Assembly: GCA_041651175.1 (NCBI GenBank)
Contig: JBAZJT010000011.1
Location: forward strand, 23,275-87,274
DNA from: Elusimicrobiales bacterium
GTDB lineage: Bacteria; Elusimicrobiota; Elusimicrobia; Elusimicrobiales; Elusimicrobiaceae
Reading direction: 5' to 3'
Length of the DNA: 64,000 nucleotides
Shown here piece after piece: positions 40,652 to 48,489 of this stretch. A program made the translations under genes and the position numbers. The notes below the pieces were generated by a model. That model was not told the DNA's origin. It saw only the letters and a program-made list of their open reading frames with translations, and did no database searches. Each line of letters opens with the position of its first letter. Within the stretch, counting starts at the first letter, position 1.

Positions 40652-42558
40652 CAGAGCGCCTCCGTCAGATTGAATGCGGTGGCCCAGTTCTCCACGTCAA
40701 GCTCGATGCCCTCTACACGGAAATTCGCGTTATAGAACGGCAGCCGCACGGCCAGCCAGCTTTCGTTGTAATAGACCACCCGGTTCGTTTGGCCATAGCG
40801 CACCGCGCCGTCGCCCCATTTCCACGCCGTTATGAAATCGCGCGGGATGATTTTCAGCAAGACCTTGTCGCCCAGCTCAAGGTGCAGGAAAAACCGCGTC
40901 CTTGCCAGCGCGCGCCGCCGCTGGCCTTTGACATAGTCATACACCGTCGGCGCGATGGCGCGGGCCAAATCAACATTCGCCGCAGGCAGGAAGTTGCCGC
41001 TTGATATCGCGTACTCCCGGACGCCCATCTGGTCTATGTTGTCCGGCCTCGGCTCGCTTTGCGTTTTGGAATCAACGACGATGTTATAGCCGCCGAATGT
41101 CACATTGACCCGGTTGTAAACCCGCGCCGCGCCGCTTGCGACGCTCTCCAGCGCGGCCACGTTTGAATTGTCCAGCGTGTAAACCGGCGACATTGAATCG
41201 GCGCGCGGTCGGAAAACGAAGCCGTCATCGCCGGTGAAGCCGATTTCATAGCTGCACATCCGCGCCAGCGCGGCCAGCGCGTCTTCGCAGGTCAGCCCGG
41301 TCATGTTGACGACAGGGATTGTGACAGCCGAGGTGTAATAGTCCACCTGCCAACCTTTCAGCAACGCGTAGTTCTGCCATGCGTAGTCGTTGGTTACAGT
41401 TACCACCCAGCGCAGCTGGATATACCGCAGCAACGACGGAATGACAGAGCCGGGCGCAATCGCCGTCCAGCCGTTCCAGTTCGCCCCGTCGGCGGAATCG
41501 CGGTAATAGAATGCGGACACGGCGGTGCCAAGCTCAAAATGCGAAGCCGTCAGCTTCCCCCAGTTCGCCAAATCGGCGGTGCCGTCTATGACGGGGCTGG
41601 TGTACGAGCCGGTCAGCGACGGGTAATGGCCGGAAGTATTCCAGTAAAGCCGTATCCCCATGTCATAAGAATCCCACAACGTGTTTGAATACTCGCCAGA
41701 CGAAAAACCCGCCTCGTCCAATTGCGAAAATGTGGTCTCTACGGAATTTGCGAACAACGCCGGGCTGATGTCCGCGCCGTCAACGCCGCACAGCGCGCAG
41801 ATTTGCGCGACAATCCATTCAATTTTCTTGTCCAAGCGCCAGTAGGTGTAGCTGCACCACAGGCTTTGACCGGCGTTCAGCGCGATTTTAACCGTGATAG
41901 CCGCAGGCGCATCATGCTCGTTGAGGTTGGCGACCGAATAATCTTTGTCTGCCATGAGAACGGTCGCGTTTTCCGGCCCGGCGGAGGTCAAACCTTTGCG
42001 AACCTCCGCGATTATTCCCGCCGCGTTATGCCCCGTGCTGAAATCCAGTCCCGAATTGGAGCCAATCAGTTCGTTGGTTACCGCAGTGCCGACGAGCGCC
42101 GCGCTGAACTGGGCGAACACCGACATCCGGCCAAGCAAATTCAGTTGCATGGTTTTCTGTTCGGGGTATTCGGTGTTGTCGTCTGTAAGATAACCCGTGT
42201 AAATATACTGCGGGTCCGGTGTGCCGTCGGACCGGACCACGCCTGCTATCAGCGCGATTTTGGAGTTGAACACATAATACCCGTCAGGGAAATAGCCGTC
42301 CGGATTGCCCTCAAGCCACTGTCCACGGTCGTTTCGGACGGTTACGGCGCAATTGCCGTAGGTCCATTTGTTGTATTCCTCGGTGTCCAGCTTGATTTGG
42401 ATTTTGCCGACCTCCGCGACATCCGGCGTGAGGTCAATGGCGTCGTCGTAGACAAATGCCGCGCCGGTCCAGCTCCGGCGGTAAAGTAATACTCGCTTGA
42501 AATACTTCGGCTTCGGCGAGTTGAACGCGTCCAGCGATTCAGGAGCAATCGTTTTCAT
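40651..42558 (-). CDS. Tail tip / baseplate hub-like protein
   Basis: A 635-residue protein after the tape measure and a small distal-tail gene, the usual place for the tail-associated hub. The ATG at 42558 has AGGA upstream and follows the previous stop at once; the longer frame would overlap that gene. It contains beta-sandwich-like stretches and an internal segment SALTCEDALAAL-type helix (about residues 425-445). No lysozyme or peptidase motif is visible. Assigned by position, size and composition. Confidence 0.68.
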   Translation of the reverse strand: MKTIAPESLDAFNSPKPKYFKRVLLYRRSWTGAAFVYDDAIDLTPDVAEVGKIQIKLDTEEYNKWTYGNCAVTVRNDRGQWLEGNPDGYFPDGYYVFNSKIALIAGVVRSDGTPDPQYIYTGYLTDDNTEYPEQKTMQLNLLGRMSVFAQFSAALVGTAVTNELIGSNSGLDFSTGHNAAGIIAEVRKGLTSAGPENATVLMADKDYSVANLNEHDAPAAITVKIALNAGQSLWCSYTYWRLDKKIEWIVAQICALCGVDGADISPALFANSVETTFSQLDEAGFSSGEYSNTLWDSYDMGIRLYWNTSGHYPSLTGSYTSPVIDGTADLANWGKLTASHFELGTAVSAFYYRDSADGANWNGWTAIAPGSVIPSLLRYIQLRWVVTVTNDYAWQNYALLKGWQVDYYTSAVTIPVVNMTGLTCEDALAALARMCSYEIGFTGDDGFVFRPRADSMSPVYTLDNSNVAALESVASGAARVYNRVNVTFGGYNIVVDSKTQSEPRPDNIDQMGVREYAISSGNFLPAANVDLARAIAPTVYDYVKGQRRRALARTRFFLHLELGDKVLLKIIPRDFITAWKWGDGAVRYGQTNRVVYYNESWLAVRLPFYNANFRVEGIELDVENWATAFNLTEAL

Positions 42559-42560
42559 AA

Positions 42561-42926
42561 TCAACGTTCCTTGAGCGATAGCTCTATCTCGTAACGGCAT
42601 GTTTTCCGGTCAAAGGTTTCAGTCGGCGGCTCGGCTATGAGGAACTCGTAAATCTGCGTCGGGTCGTAATCGGCGAAAAATGCGAAAGTCAGGAAATCAT
42701 AGGTTGCAATCGCCGACAAAAGCGTATCCCGGTCGGCTTGCGTGACATTGCGAAGCGACAGTGTGCCTTCAACCTTCTGCCATTCCTTCCACGCGACGAG
42801 GCTGCCGTCGGACATGCGGATGTTGCCGCATTTCGCGGCGTCCTTGCGCTTGAACGTGGACTGCGCGTGAAGCGTGAGCAATTCCACATCCAAATGCGCG
42901 GGGTCGTAGACTTTTATCGCGTTCAC
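42561..42926 (-). CDS. Small tail protein (distal-tail or hub adaptor candidate)
   Basis: A 121-residue protein starting at GTG 42926, whose codon overlaps the tape-measure stop (GTGA), with GGAGG five bases upstream. It is beta-rich (LDVELLTLHAQSTFKRKD, then TLSLRNVTQADRDTLLSAI). Its position between tape measure and hub suggests an adaptor at the tail tip. Confidence 0.65.
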   Translation of the reverse strand: MNAIKVYDPAHLDVELLTLHAQSTFKRKDAAKCGNIRMSDGSLVAWKEWQKVEGTLSLRNVTQADRDTLLSAIATYDFLTFAFFADYDPTQIYEFLIAEPPTETFDRKTCRYEIELSLKER

Positions 42927-45433
42927 ATTGCCTCCCCGTCGTGTTTCGCGCCGATTTTGTAGGCGGCTTTGGCGTTCTCGACGCCCCACGAAACGCCCTG
43001 CTTTATAGCGGTCGTGATTTGCTCGCACACCGCGCGCACATCAGTTTGCGAACCCATGCCGCCGTTGATTGTTATGGGCGCGTTGAGCGAAATATTGACG
43101 CCGCCTCCGCCGACAGCCGCGAGCGCGCCGCCGGTGCTGACCGAACCCATCGCTGCCATCTCGCGCAGGCTCAATACATACTCGCCGCCGTGGACGATGG
43201 CCGCAACCGGCTGGCCTTTCATGCCGGGGACCAACCCGCCCTCGGCAAACCCCAGAAACTTGCCCAGCCCGCCGGTCAGCCCGCCGAACGCGCCGCCGGT
43301 GAACAGGTTCAGTATCCCGTACAGCGCCATCTTGGCGGCAAGTTTTGCGATAAGCTCCTCAAACGCTTTCAGTATCGCCTGAAAAAGGTTGTCGGCCAGA
43401 TTTTTAATCGCGCCGAACACGCCGCGCGCGGTGTCCAACGCCTTCCAGAACCCTCCCGCAAACGAGCTTTCAAAGCTGCTCATCGCGCCGGTCATCTCGG
43501 TTTTCCAGTTAACCCCGGCGGCGGCTGTCTCGCGTAGCGCGCTCGTCCACGCGACGCTGAACGCCGAGGCGTCTTGCGCCGCATCCGCCCCGATATTCGG
43601 GATTTGAGGCGCGGCGGGCATGTTCAGCGTAGGCGCGGAAATGCCGCCGGAAAACACGCTTTTCACCGCCGCCAGTTTGCCACCGACAAAATCCTGCGCT
43701 TTGCCGTAACCGTTCGCCACGCTTTCGGCGATATCCTTGCCGGTGTTCAACGCAGTTTCGCCGATTATGCTGCCCCATTTCTTTACATCGTTCGCCACAC
43801 CTTTAAGTGATTGGCTGATTTGCGAGTTGCCCAACGCTCCGGCGGTATCGTCCACGAATTGCCTGATAGCCGCGACCGCGCCGTCCATGCGCAGATACTC
43901 GGCCACCGTCATAAAATCCCGCACCCAGTTCTTGAAATAGTCCTTCAGGGCTTGGAATTTATCGCTGAAAAACCGGACGAAGAAGTCCGCGATGACCAGA
44001 ACATCGTCCATGTAACCCCGGCATACTTCGCGGAATGTCAGCATCAGGCTGTCCCATGTTTTGACGATGGACGACCATTTGTCTATGACAATCAGTCCGA
44101 CAGCAATCAATGCGACCGCGATAATGCCAACCGGCCCAGACAATGCCCCGATTGCCGTGACAATCAACTTGAACGCCGCGACAATCCAGCCCAACACCGG
44201 CGCAAACCCACTCACCGCCGACACGAACAGTCCCAATCCCCAGATGGCGGGGCCTAAAGCCGCGATAATCATGGACACCGTTATCAGCCAGTTGCGCGTA
44301 CCAGCGTCCAGTCCGCCAATAAACGCCGCCGCTTTTTGCGCCGCCGAGGTCAGCATTTGCGTCAGCTTTACGACCGTCGGCAAAGCGATGTCGCCGAGTT
44401 GGATTAACGCGACCTGCAATGTCGCCAACGCTTTGGCGAACTGTTGGCTCGCGTCTTTGTCGGCGATGTTGAACGCGGTTTTCAGGTCTTGCCCCGTCGC
44501 TTTCGCCACATCGGCGATGACCGCCCGCGCGACCTCGCCGTTCTTGCCGATGAGGTTCAGAAGTCCGACAAAACCCTCCGCTTCGGGGAACACGTTTGCC
44601 AGCGCGATTTCGTTGTCGCCGAAGCACGCTTTCAGCGTCTGCAAGACCGCCAGCAAACCGCGTTCCCGCAGTTCCGAGCGCAACCCCTCCGCCGAAAGTC
44701 CGACAAGCGCAAGCCCGTCGCGCATTTGCTGCGTCGGTTTCAGCAAAGTCAGGAACACACCGCGAAGCGCGGCCACCGTCTGCCTCGCGCCCATGCCGAG
44801 CCGCGACATCGCCGCCACCGCGCCGGATACCTCGCCGAACGACACGCCCAGTTGCGCCGACACTGGCAGCAGCTTCCCGATAACCGGCGCAAGCTCGTCC
44901 AGTTGCATTTTTCCGTTGCGGACTGTGGCGACCAGCATGCCCGCCGCCGTTGCTGCGCTCAAATTCGCGGGACCGTAGGCGTTCAGGGCGGAAGTTACCG
45001 CGTCGGCGACGGTTTTGGTGTCGCCCATCCCCGCCGCCGACGCCATCGCCGACGCTTTCACCGCCTCCAGCGCATCCGCGCCGCGTAACCCGGACTGCGC
45101 GACAAAATACAGCGCGTCGGCCAGTTCCTTCGGGCCTCTGCCGGTTTGTGTCGCAAGCGTCATAAGGTCGCCGCGCCATGAATCCACCTGTTCGCGGCTC
45201 ACGCCGATAATCGCGACGATTTTGTCCAGACTGTCGTCGAACTGTGTGGCGAATTTTACAGCGGATAGCGCGGCCCCGGCGAACGGCAGCGACAACCCGT
45301 AAGTGATTTCCTTGCCGAGCGCGGTAAACCTGCGCCCCGTGCGGGCGAGCGTCTTTTCAGCTTTGGCGAGGCCTTCCTCAAAGCTGGCTGTCCGCGCCGT
45401 CAGGTTCACTATCAGGTTGCCGATTGTCGCCAT
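42923..45433 (-). CDS. Tail tape measure protein
   Basis: An 836-residue TP901-type tape measure protein. The N-terminal part (IVNLTARTASFEEGLAKAEK) and conserved core (about 70-330, including GLSAEGLRSELRERGLLAVL) fit the family. Hydrophobic segments (about 385-460) follow, and a Gly-rich C-terminus has a FAEGGLVPG motif. Its length sets tail length, here consistent with a siphovirus tail of moderate length (by the rule of about 1.5 angstrom per residue, roughly 125 nm). It overlaps the T frame by 56 bp. Confidence 0.95.
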   Translation of the reverse strand: MATIGNLIVNLTARTASFEEGLAKAEKTLARTGRRFTALGKEITYGLSLPFAGAALSAVKFATQFDDSLDKIVAIIGVSREQVDSWRGDLMTLATQTGRGPKELADALYFVAQSGLRGADALEAVKASAMASAAGMGDTKTVADAVTSALNAYGPANLSAATAAGMLVATVRNGKMQLDELAPVIGKLLPVSAQLGVSFGEVSGAVAAMSRLGMGARQTVAALRGVFLTLLKPTQQMRDGLALVGLSAEGLRSELRERGLLAVLQTLKACFGDNEIALANVFPEAEGFVGLLNLIGKNGEVARAVIADVAKATGQDLKTAFNIADKDASQQFAKALATLQVALIQLGDIALPTVVKLTQMLTSAAQKAAAFIGGLDAGTRNWLITVSMIIAALGPAIWGLGLFVSAVSGFAPVLGWIVAAFKLIVTAIGALSGPVGIIAVALIAVGLIVIDKWSSIVKTWDSLMLTFREVCRGYMDDVLVIADFFVRFFSDKFQALKDYFKNWVRDFMTVAEYLRMDGAVAAIRQFVDDTAGALGNSQISQSLKGVANDVKKWGSIIGETALNTGKDIAESVANGYGKAQDFVGGKLAAVKSVFSGGISAPTLNMPAAPQIPNIGADAAQDASAFSVAWTSALRETAAAGVNWKTEMTGAMSSFESSFAGGFWKALDTARGVFGAIKNLADNLFQAILKAFEELIAKLAAKMALYGILNLFTGGAFGGLTGGLGKFLGFAEGGLVPGMKGQPVAAIVHGGEYVLSLREMAAMGSVSTGGALAAVGGGGVNISLNAPITINGGMGSQTDVRAVCEQITTAIKQGVSWGVENAKAAYKIGAKHDGEAM

Positions 45434-45698
45434 ATTTTCCGCCTAATGCCGCGTTTATTATCCGCACTTTCGCCAACATCTGCCGCCAGTCTTGCGTTTC
45501 ACCGCCGAACTTCGGCATGAAGTCCTGCGGTTTGTACGGCTTTATTCCCTTGCCGCGAAACACATTCGCGCCCGTCGCCGCTATTATGCCCGCCCGCAAA
45601 TCCGCCCGTTCCTCGCCGAACGGCTCGATGCCGTAATACGCCTGCCATTCGGTCAGTTCGCGCGAGCTGATGCGGCCCAACAGCTCGCCCACCGTCAT
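45378..45698 (-). CDS. Tail assembly chaperone, T part (expressed mainly as -1 frameshift fusion)
   Basis: A 106-codon frame with GpT/DUF4035-like sequence: TVGELLGRISSRELTEWQAYYGIEPFGEE. The open frame extends upstream of the ATG at 45698 (residues HRRPERKFYFRLALALG) back to the slippery heptamer at 45755-45749 inside the G gene. The expected product is a G-T fusion of about 242 residues. Such fusions bind the tape measure and tail tube during assembly in lambda-like phages. Separate translation from the ATG is possible but has no clear ribosome site. Confidence 0.85.
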   Translation of the reverse strand: MTVGELLGRISSRELTEWQAYYGIEPFGEERADLRAGIIAATGANVFRGKGIKPYKPQDFMPKFGGETQDWRQMLAKVRIINAALGGKYGDNRQPDSEPDGADSQL

Positions 45699-45712
45699 GC
45701 CCAGAGCGAGCG

Positions 45713-46105
45713 CTAACCGGAAATAGAACTTTCGCTCCGGGCGGCGGTGAAATTTCCGGCAAGCTCCTTGACGTCGCTTTCGCTCAAGCCGGACAACTGT
45801 TGAACCGCATTGAACAGCCGGTTCAACGCCTTTGCGGACTTCTCGCCGAGCCAGTTCGCGTCCGCTTCCGTGAACAGCGGCTTGCCGTCCTCGCCGATAA
45901 CCGACTGCGCCACCAGCTTTGCGCGCAGGTTCTGCATGTTCACCGTCGCGCTCTTGCCTTGTCCTTGCACGACGCCAGCCTCAAACCTGTCGCGCTCCGC
46001 GCCGGTGAGGCTTTTCAGCCGGACTGTCCCGCCCCATTCGGGGACTTCCACGTCCAGCGTCTCGATGTCCGAGACGGTCTTGATTTGGTCTTTGTTGAGC
46101 AACAT
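45713..46105 (-). CDS. Tail assembly chaperone, G part
   Basis: A 130-residue protein between the tail-tube gene and the tape measure, the universal position for gpG-like chaperones. It has an acidic N-terminus (KDQIKTVSDIETLDVEVPEWG) and a helical C-terminus ending LSGLSESDVKELAGNF. The -1 slip occurs at N118-F119. Normal termination 13 codons later gives G; frameshifting gives G-T. Confidence 0.88.
   Translation of the reverse strand: MLLNKDQIKTVSDIETLDVEVPEWGGTVRLKSLTGAERDRFEAGVVQGQGKSATVNMQNLRAKLVAQSVIGEDGKPLFTEADANWLGEKSAKALNRLFNAVQQLSGLSESDVKELAGNFTAARSESSISG
45749..45755 (-). promoter_or_regulatory. -1 programmed frameshift site AAATTTC
   Basis: On the coding strand the zero-frame codons A-AAT-TTC form a canonical X-XXY-YYZ heptamer. 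Slipping back one base pairs AAA-TTT and enters the open T frame. It lies 13 codons before the G stop, as expected for tail-chaperone frameshifts. No pseudoknot was verified. Confidence 0.75.
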
Positions 46106-46115
46106 ATATCCTCCG

Positions 46116-46538
46116 TTACGCCAGCGTCGGCTGGCCTGTTATTTTCAGCGTCACGCTTGCCGCCAGCTTGCCGTCTACCGGCGCGTCCGGCTCGAAGTTC
46201 GTGACGAAAGCCGAAAAACTCCACGTCGTGTTCGCCGTGTCAGGAAACACCAGCTTGAAGTTTTTTGCCGCGCGGCTTGTCAGCGCGGTCAGCAGTCCCG
46301 TCTGGCTCGCGTTGGCGGGCAGGAAGTTCAGCTCCAGTTTTATCTCGCCCGCGTCCAGCAGCCCGGCGGCATACTCTTTGTAGCCGCCCGGTGAATCATC
46401 CGCCGTCACATCTATCGTGTCCAGCGAGACGCCCGGCCCGCCCACTTTTGACACGGCGGCTATGTCGCTAAACACCTCCGGCGACGCGCCATCGCCCATT
46501 TTCAGTTTCGTGCCGAAACCGCTTATCGCTTCGCTCAT
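46116..46538 (-). CDS. Major tail tube protein
   Basis: A 140-residue beta-rich protein of the lambda gpV / TTP type. It begins GFGTKLKMGDG and contains TIDVTADDSPGGYKEYAAGL and LNFLPANASQTGLL, typical of tail tube proteins. It polymerises into the tail tube around the tape measure. It is placed between the completion proteins and the G chaperone. Confidence 0.88.
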   Translation of the reverse strand: MSEAISGFGTKLKMGDGASPEVFSDIAAVSKVGGPGVSLDTIDVTADDSPGGYKEYAAGLLDAGEIKLELNFLPANASQTGLLTALTSRAAKNFKLVFPDTANTTWSFSAFVTNFEPDAPVDGKLAASVTLKITGQPTLA

Positions 46539-46539
46539 A

Positions 46540-46920
46540 TCAATCCTCCTTGTGCCATATCAGGACGTCAGCCGTGACGCGAAATACGCCGTCGTCCGCG
46601 CTGAACCCGTCCGTTTCGTTTTCGTTGAACGCGGCCTGAATATCGCCGCCTTTCTTGCCGTGTAACGCCGACACCGCCGCCAACGCCAGCCGCTTTGCCT
46701 CAAGGTAATCCACCGAGTAACAGTCCAGTTGGAACCGCGACGATGCCAGCTTTGACGGCCCGCCATGCGAGGCATATCTGATGCACGACACTTTCATGTA
46801 AACCATCGCAGGCAGCATAACCTCGTCGGGCAGCCGGACTGGATAGACCCTGTCGCCGACAATCGCCGACACGGCGGCGTCATGCGACAACAATTCAAAC
46901 AACGCCTGTTCAGCGGTCAC
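46540..46920 (-). CDS. Tail completion protein, DUF3168 family
   Basis: A 126-residue protein starting at GTG 46920 with GGAGG five bases upstream, overlapping the HK97-gp10-type gene by 11 bp. Family features are ALFELLSHDAAVSAIVGDRVYP and SRFQLDCYSVDYLEAKRLA. It probably terminates the tail at the head-proximal end. Confidence 0.85.
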   Translation of the reverse strand: MTAEQALFELLSHDAAVSAIVGDRVYPVRLPDEVMLPAMVYMKVSCIRYASHGGPSKLASSRFQLDCYSVDYLEAKRLALAAVSALHGKKGGDIQAAFNENETDGFSADDGVFRVTADVLIWHKED

Positions 46921-47413
46921 TTTGGCCTCCGTATTTCGCCACCAATCGGCGGTATTCCGCGTCGCAGGCCTGAATCGCCTCCTCTTTTTTCGCGTCAAAC
47001 GCCGGGCGCATGAACGGTTTCGCCTCGACGCGGCCCACAACCTTGTAGAACCATCGGTTGCCGGATTTATGCGACCGCACAGCCAGCGCGTGGCCGAACT
47101 CGACGAGACGTCCGTACCACACCGTCCAGTGCAGGCCAATTCGGGCGCGGACTTCGCCTTTCAGCGGGTCAGTGCTGATGGTTACGCCGATGTTGTCCTT
47201 GATATGTTCGGCGGTCTCCGGCTTGCCTTTGGTGAACAGGTTGTTGACGCCGGGGTCATACGGCGCGTTCGCCGCCGCCTGCGCGCGGATGACTTCCGCG
47301 CCTTTCTTGACGGCGCGCACGGTGGCGCGCCGCAGCTCCGGCCCGCGTATGTTTTTCAACGCCAGCTCAAGCTCCGGTATGCCGTCCAGTTGGATTACGG
47401 TTATGTCGCCCAT
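46910..47413 (-). CDS. HK97 gp10-family head-tail protein
   Basis: A 167-residue protein with family features ELELALKNIRGPELRRATVR, WYGRLVEFGHA and AKPFMRPAFDAKKEEA. It belongs to the neck module that joins head and tail. It starts two bases after the stop of the head-closure gene. Confidence 0.88.
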   Translation of the reverse strand: MGDITVIQLDGIPELELALKNIRGPELRRATVRAVKKGAEVIRAQAAANAPYDPGVNNLFTKGKPETAEHIKDNIGVTISTDPLKGEVRARIGLHWTVWYGRLVEFGHALAVRSHKSGNRWFYKVVGRVEAKPFMRPAFDAKKEEAIQACDAEYRRLVAKYGGQSDR

Positions 47414-47415
47414 AA

Positions 47416-47733
47416 TTACGCCACCCGCTTACACATAAGCTGCAATTCCTGTTTCCCGTCGGCGGGGTTGATTATTTCCACGATGTCATAACCATTTCCG
47501 CCGGATACCACGCGCCAACTCGGCTTCACATCCGCGCGATACCGAATGACGACGCGCACCGTGATTTCGCTGTTCACACGGGCGGATTCAAAATACTCCC
47601 GCCCGCGCAAAGGTAGCACCGCCGCCCATACCGTCGCCACATCCGCCCACACCGGTTTCGCTTGCCCGACGGCATCGCGGGTTATGGTCTGCCGCTGCAA
47701 GGTTACCCGCCTGTTCAGCTTGCCGGGGTTCAT
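47416..47733 (-). CDS. Head closure protein (SPP1 gp16-like)
   Basis: A 105-residue protein starting at the ATG at 47733, which overlaps the connector stop by four bases (ATGA). NPGKLNRRVTLQRQTITRD and WAAVLPLRGREYFES are typical of the phage head-tail joining family. It seals the DNA-filled head before tail attachment. Confidence 0.87.
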   Translation of the reverse strand: MNPGKLNRRVTLQRQTITRDAVGQAKPVWADVATVWAAVLPLRGREYFESARVNSEITVRVVIRYRADVKPSWRVVSGGNGYDIVEIINPADGKQELQLMCKRVA

Positions 47734-48323
47734 AATGCGCGCCCCCATAACCGATACGGCGCGAGCAGGTACTGCACGCCCATCGGCAACTCCTCGAAGC
47801 GCACATTGGCTGCGTCGCTGACGGCGATGCGGTTCTCGTACCAGTGCGCCGCCAGCAGCCTGATTGCCTGGCGCAGCGGCTCCGGCACATTCGCGCCAGC
47901 CGCGCCGTAACCGCAGCCGAAGTCGACCTCTATCCCGTTCGCCCGCCGGAACCCCGCCGACGGGGTTTGCCAGTTGTCTTTTGGCAACACCCGCGCCGGT
48001 TCGCACAGCACATCGGCGTAATAAACCGCCGCGTTCAACACCGTCCCGACGCCGTTTGCGTCCCAGAACCGGACGAACTCAACCGCCGTAACCGGCGCGA
48101 ACGGCGCGATTATCACGCCGTCCGCGGGCAGGCCGTCCCAATAGACGCGCCAGCGCTGCGTGATGAGCTTGCGGTTCGTGAGCATTTCAACGCATTCGCG
48201 GGCGGCCTTGATAAACCCAGCAATCAGCGCGTCGTCATCGGCATAATCAACCCGCGAATGCGATTTCTGCTCGGCAAGCGTCACCGGCTCAGCCGCCGGC
48301 GCGGCTATCAGCGACAGCCCCAT
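47730..48323 (-). CDS. Head-tail connector protein (phiE125 gp8 / gp6-like)
   Basis: A 197-residue adaptor. LAEQKSHSRVDYADDDALI with an Ala-rich helix (IKAARECVEMLTNRKLITQ) and IRLLAAHWYENR near the C-terminus match the family that docks beneath the portal. It is coupled to the head-closure gene by a 4-bp overlap. Confidence 0.88.
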   Translation of the reverse strand: MGLSLIAAPAAEPVTLAEQKSHSRVDYADDDALIAGFIKAARECVEMLTNRKLITQRWRVYWDGLPADGVIIAPFAPVTAVEFVRFWDANGVGTVLNAAVYYADVLCEPARVLPKDNWQTPSAGFRRANGIEVDFGCGYGAAGANVPEPLRQAIRLLAAHWYENRIAVSDAANVRFEELPMGVQYLLAPYRLWGRAL

Positions 48324-48324
48324 A

Positions 48325-48477
48325 TCACTTCGTTCCCGGCGCGTCCGCCTTCCTGTCGCGCTTGAACGGCTCGAGGTATTCCTTGTGCCGCTCCGCGTCG
48401 GCGTCGGAAAGCTGTATCACAGCCCCCTCCGCATAGCCGCCGAACGGCTTCTTCACCCGGTAGAGTTTCGTTTCCAT
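48325..48477 (-). CDS. Small phage protein between capsid and connector genes
   Basis: A 50-residue gene starting at ATG 48477 with AGGAG nine bases upstream, stopping one base before the connector start. METKLYRVKKPFGGYAEGAV resembles small proteins often found just after the capsid gene in HK97-like phages; their role is unknown. Confidence 0.65.
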   Translation of the reverse strand: METKLYRVKKPFGGYAEGAVIQLSDADAERHKEYLEPFKRDRKADAPGTK

Positions 48478-48489
48478 GTTTTTTCGCTC

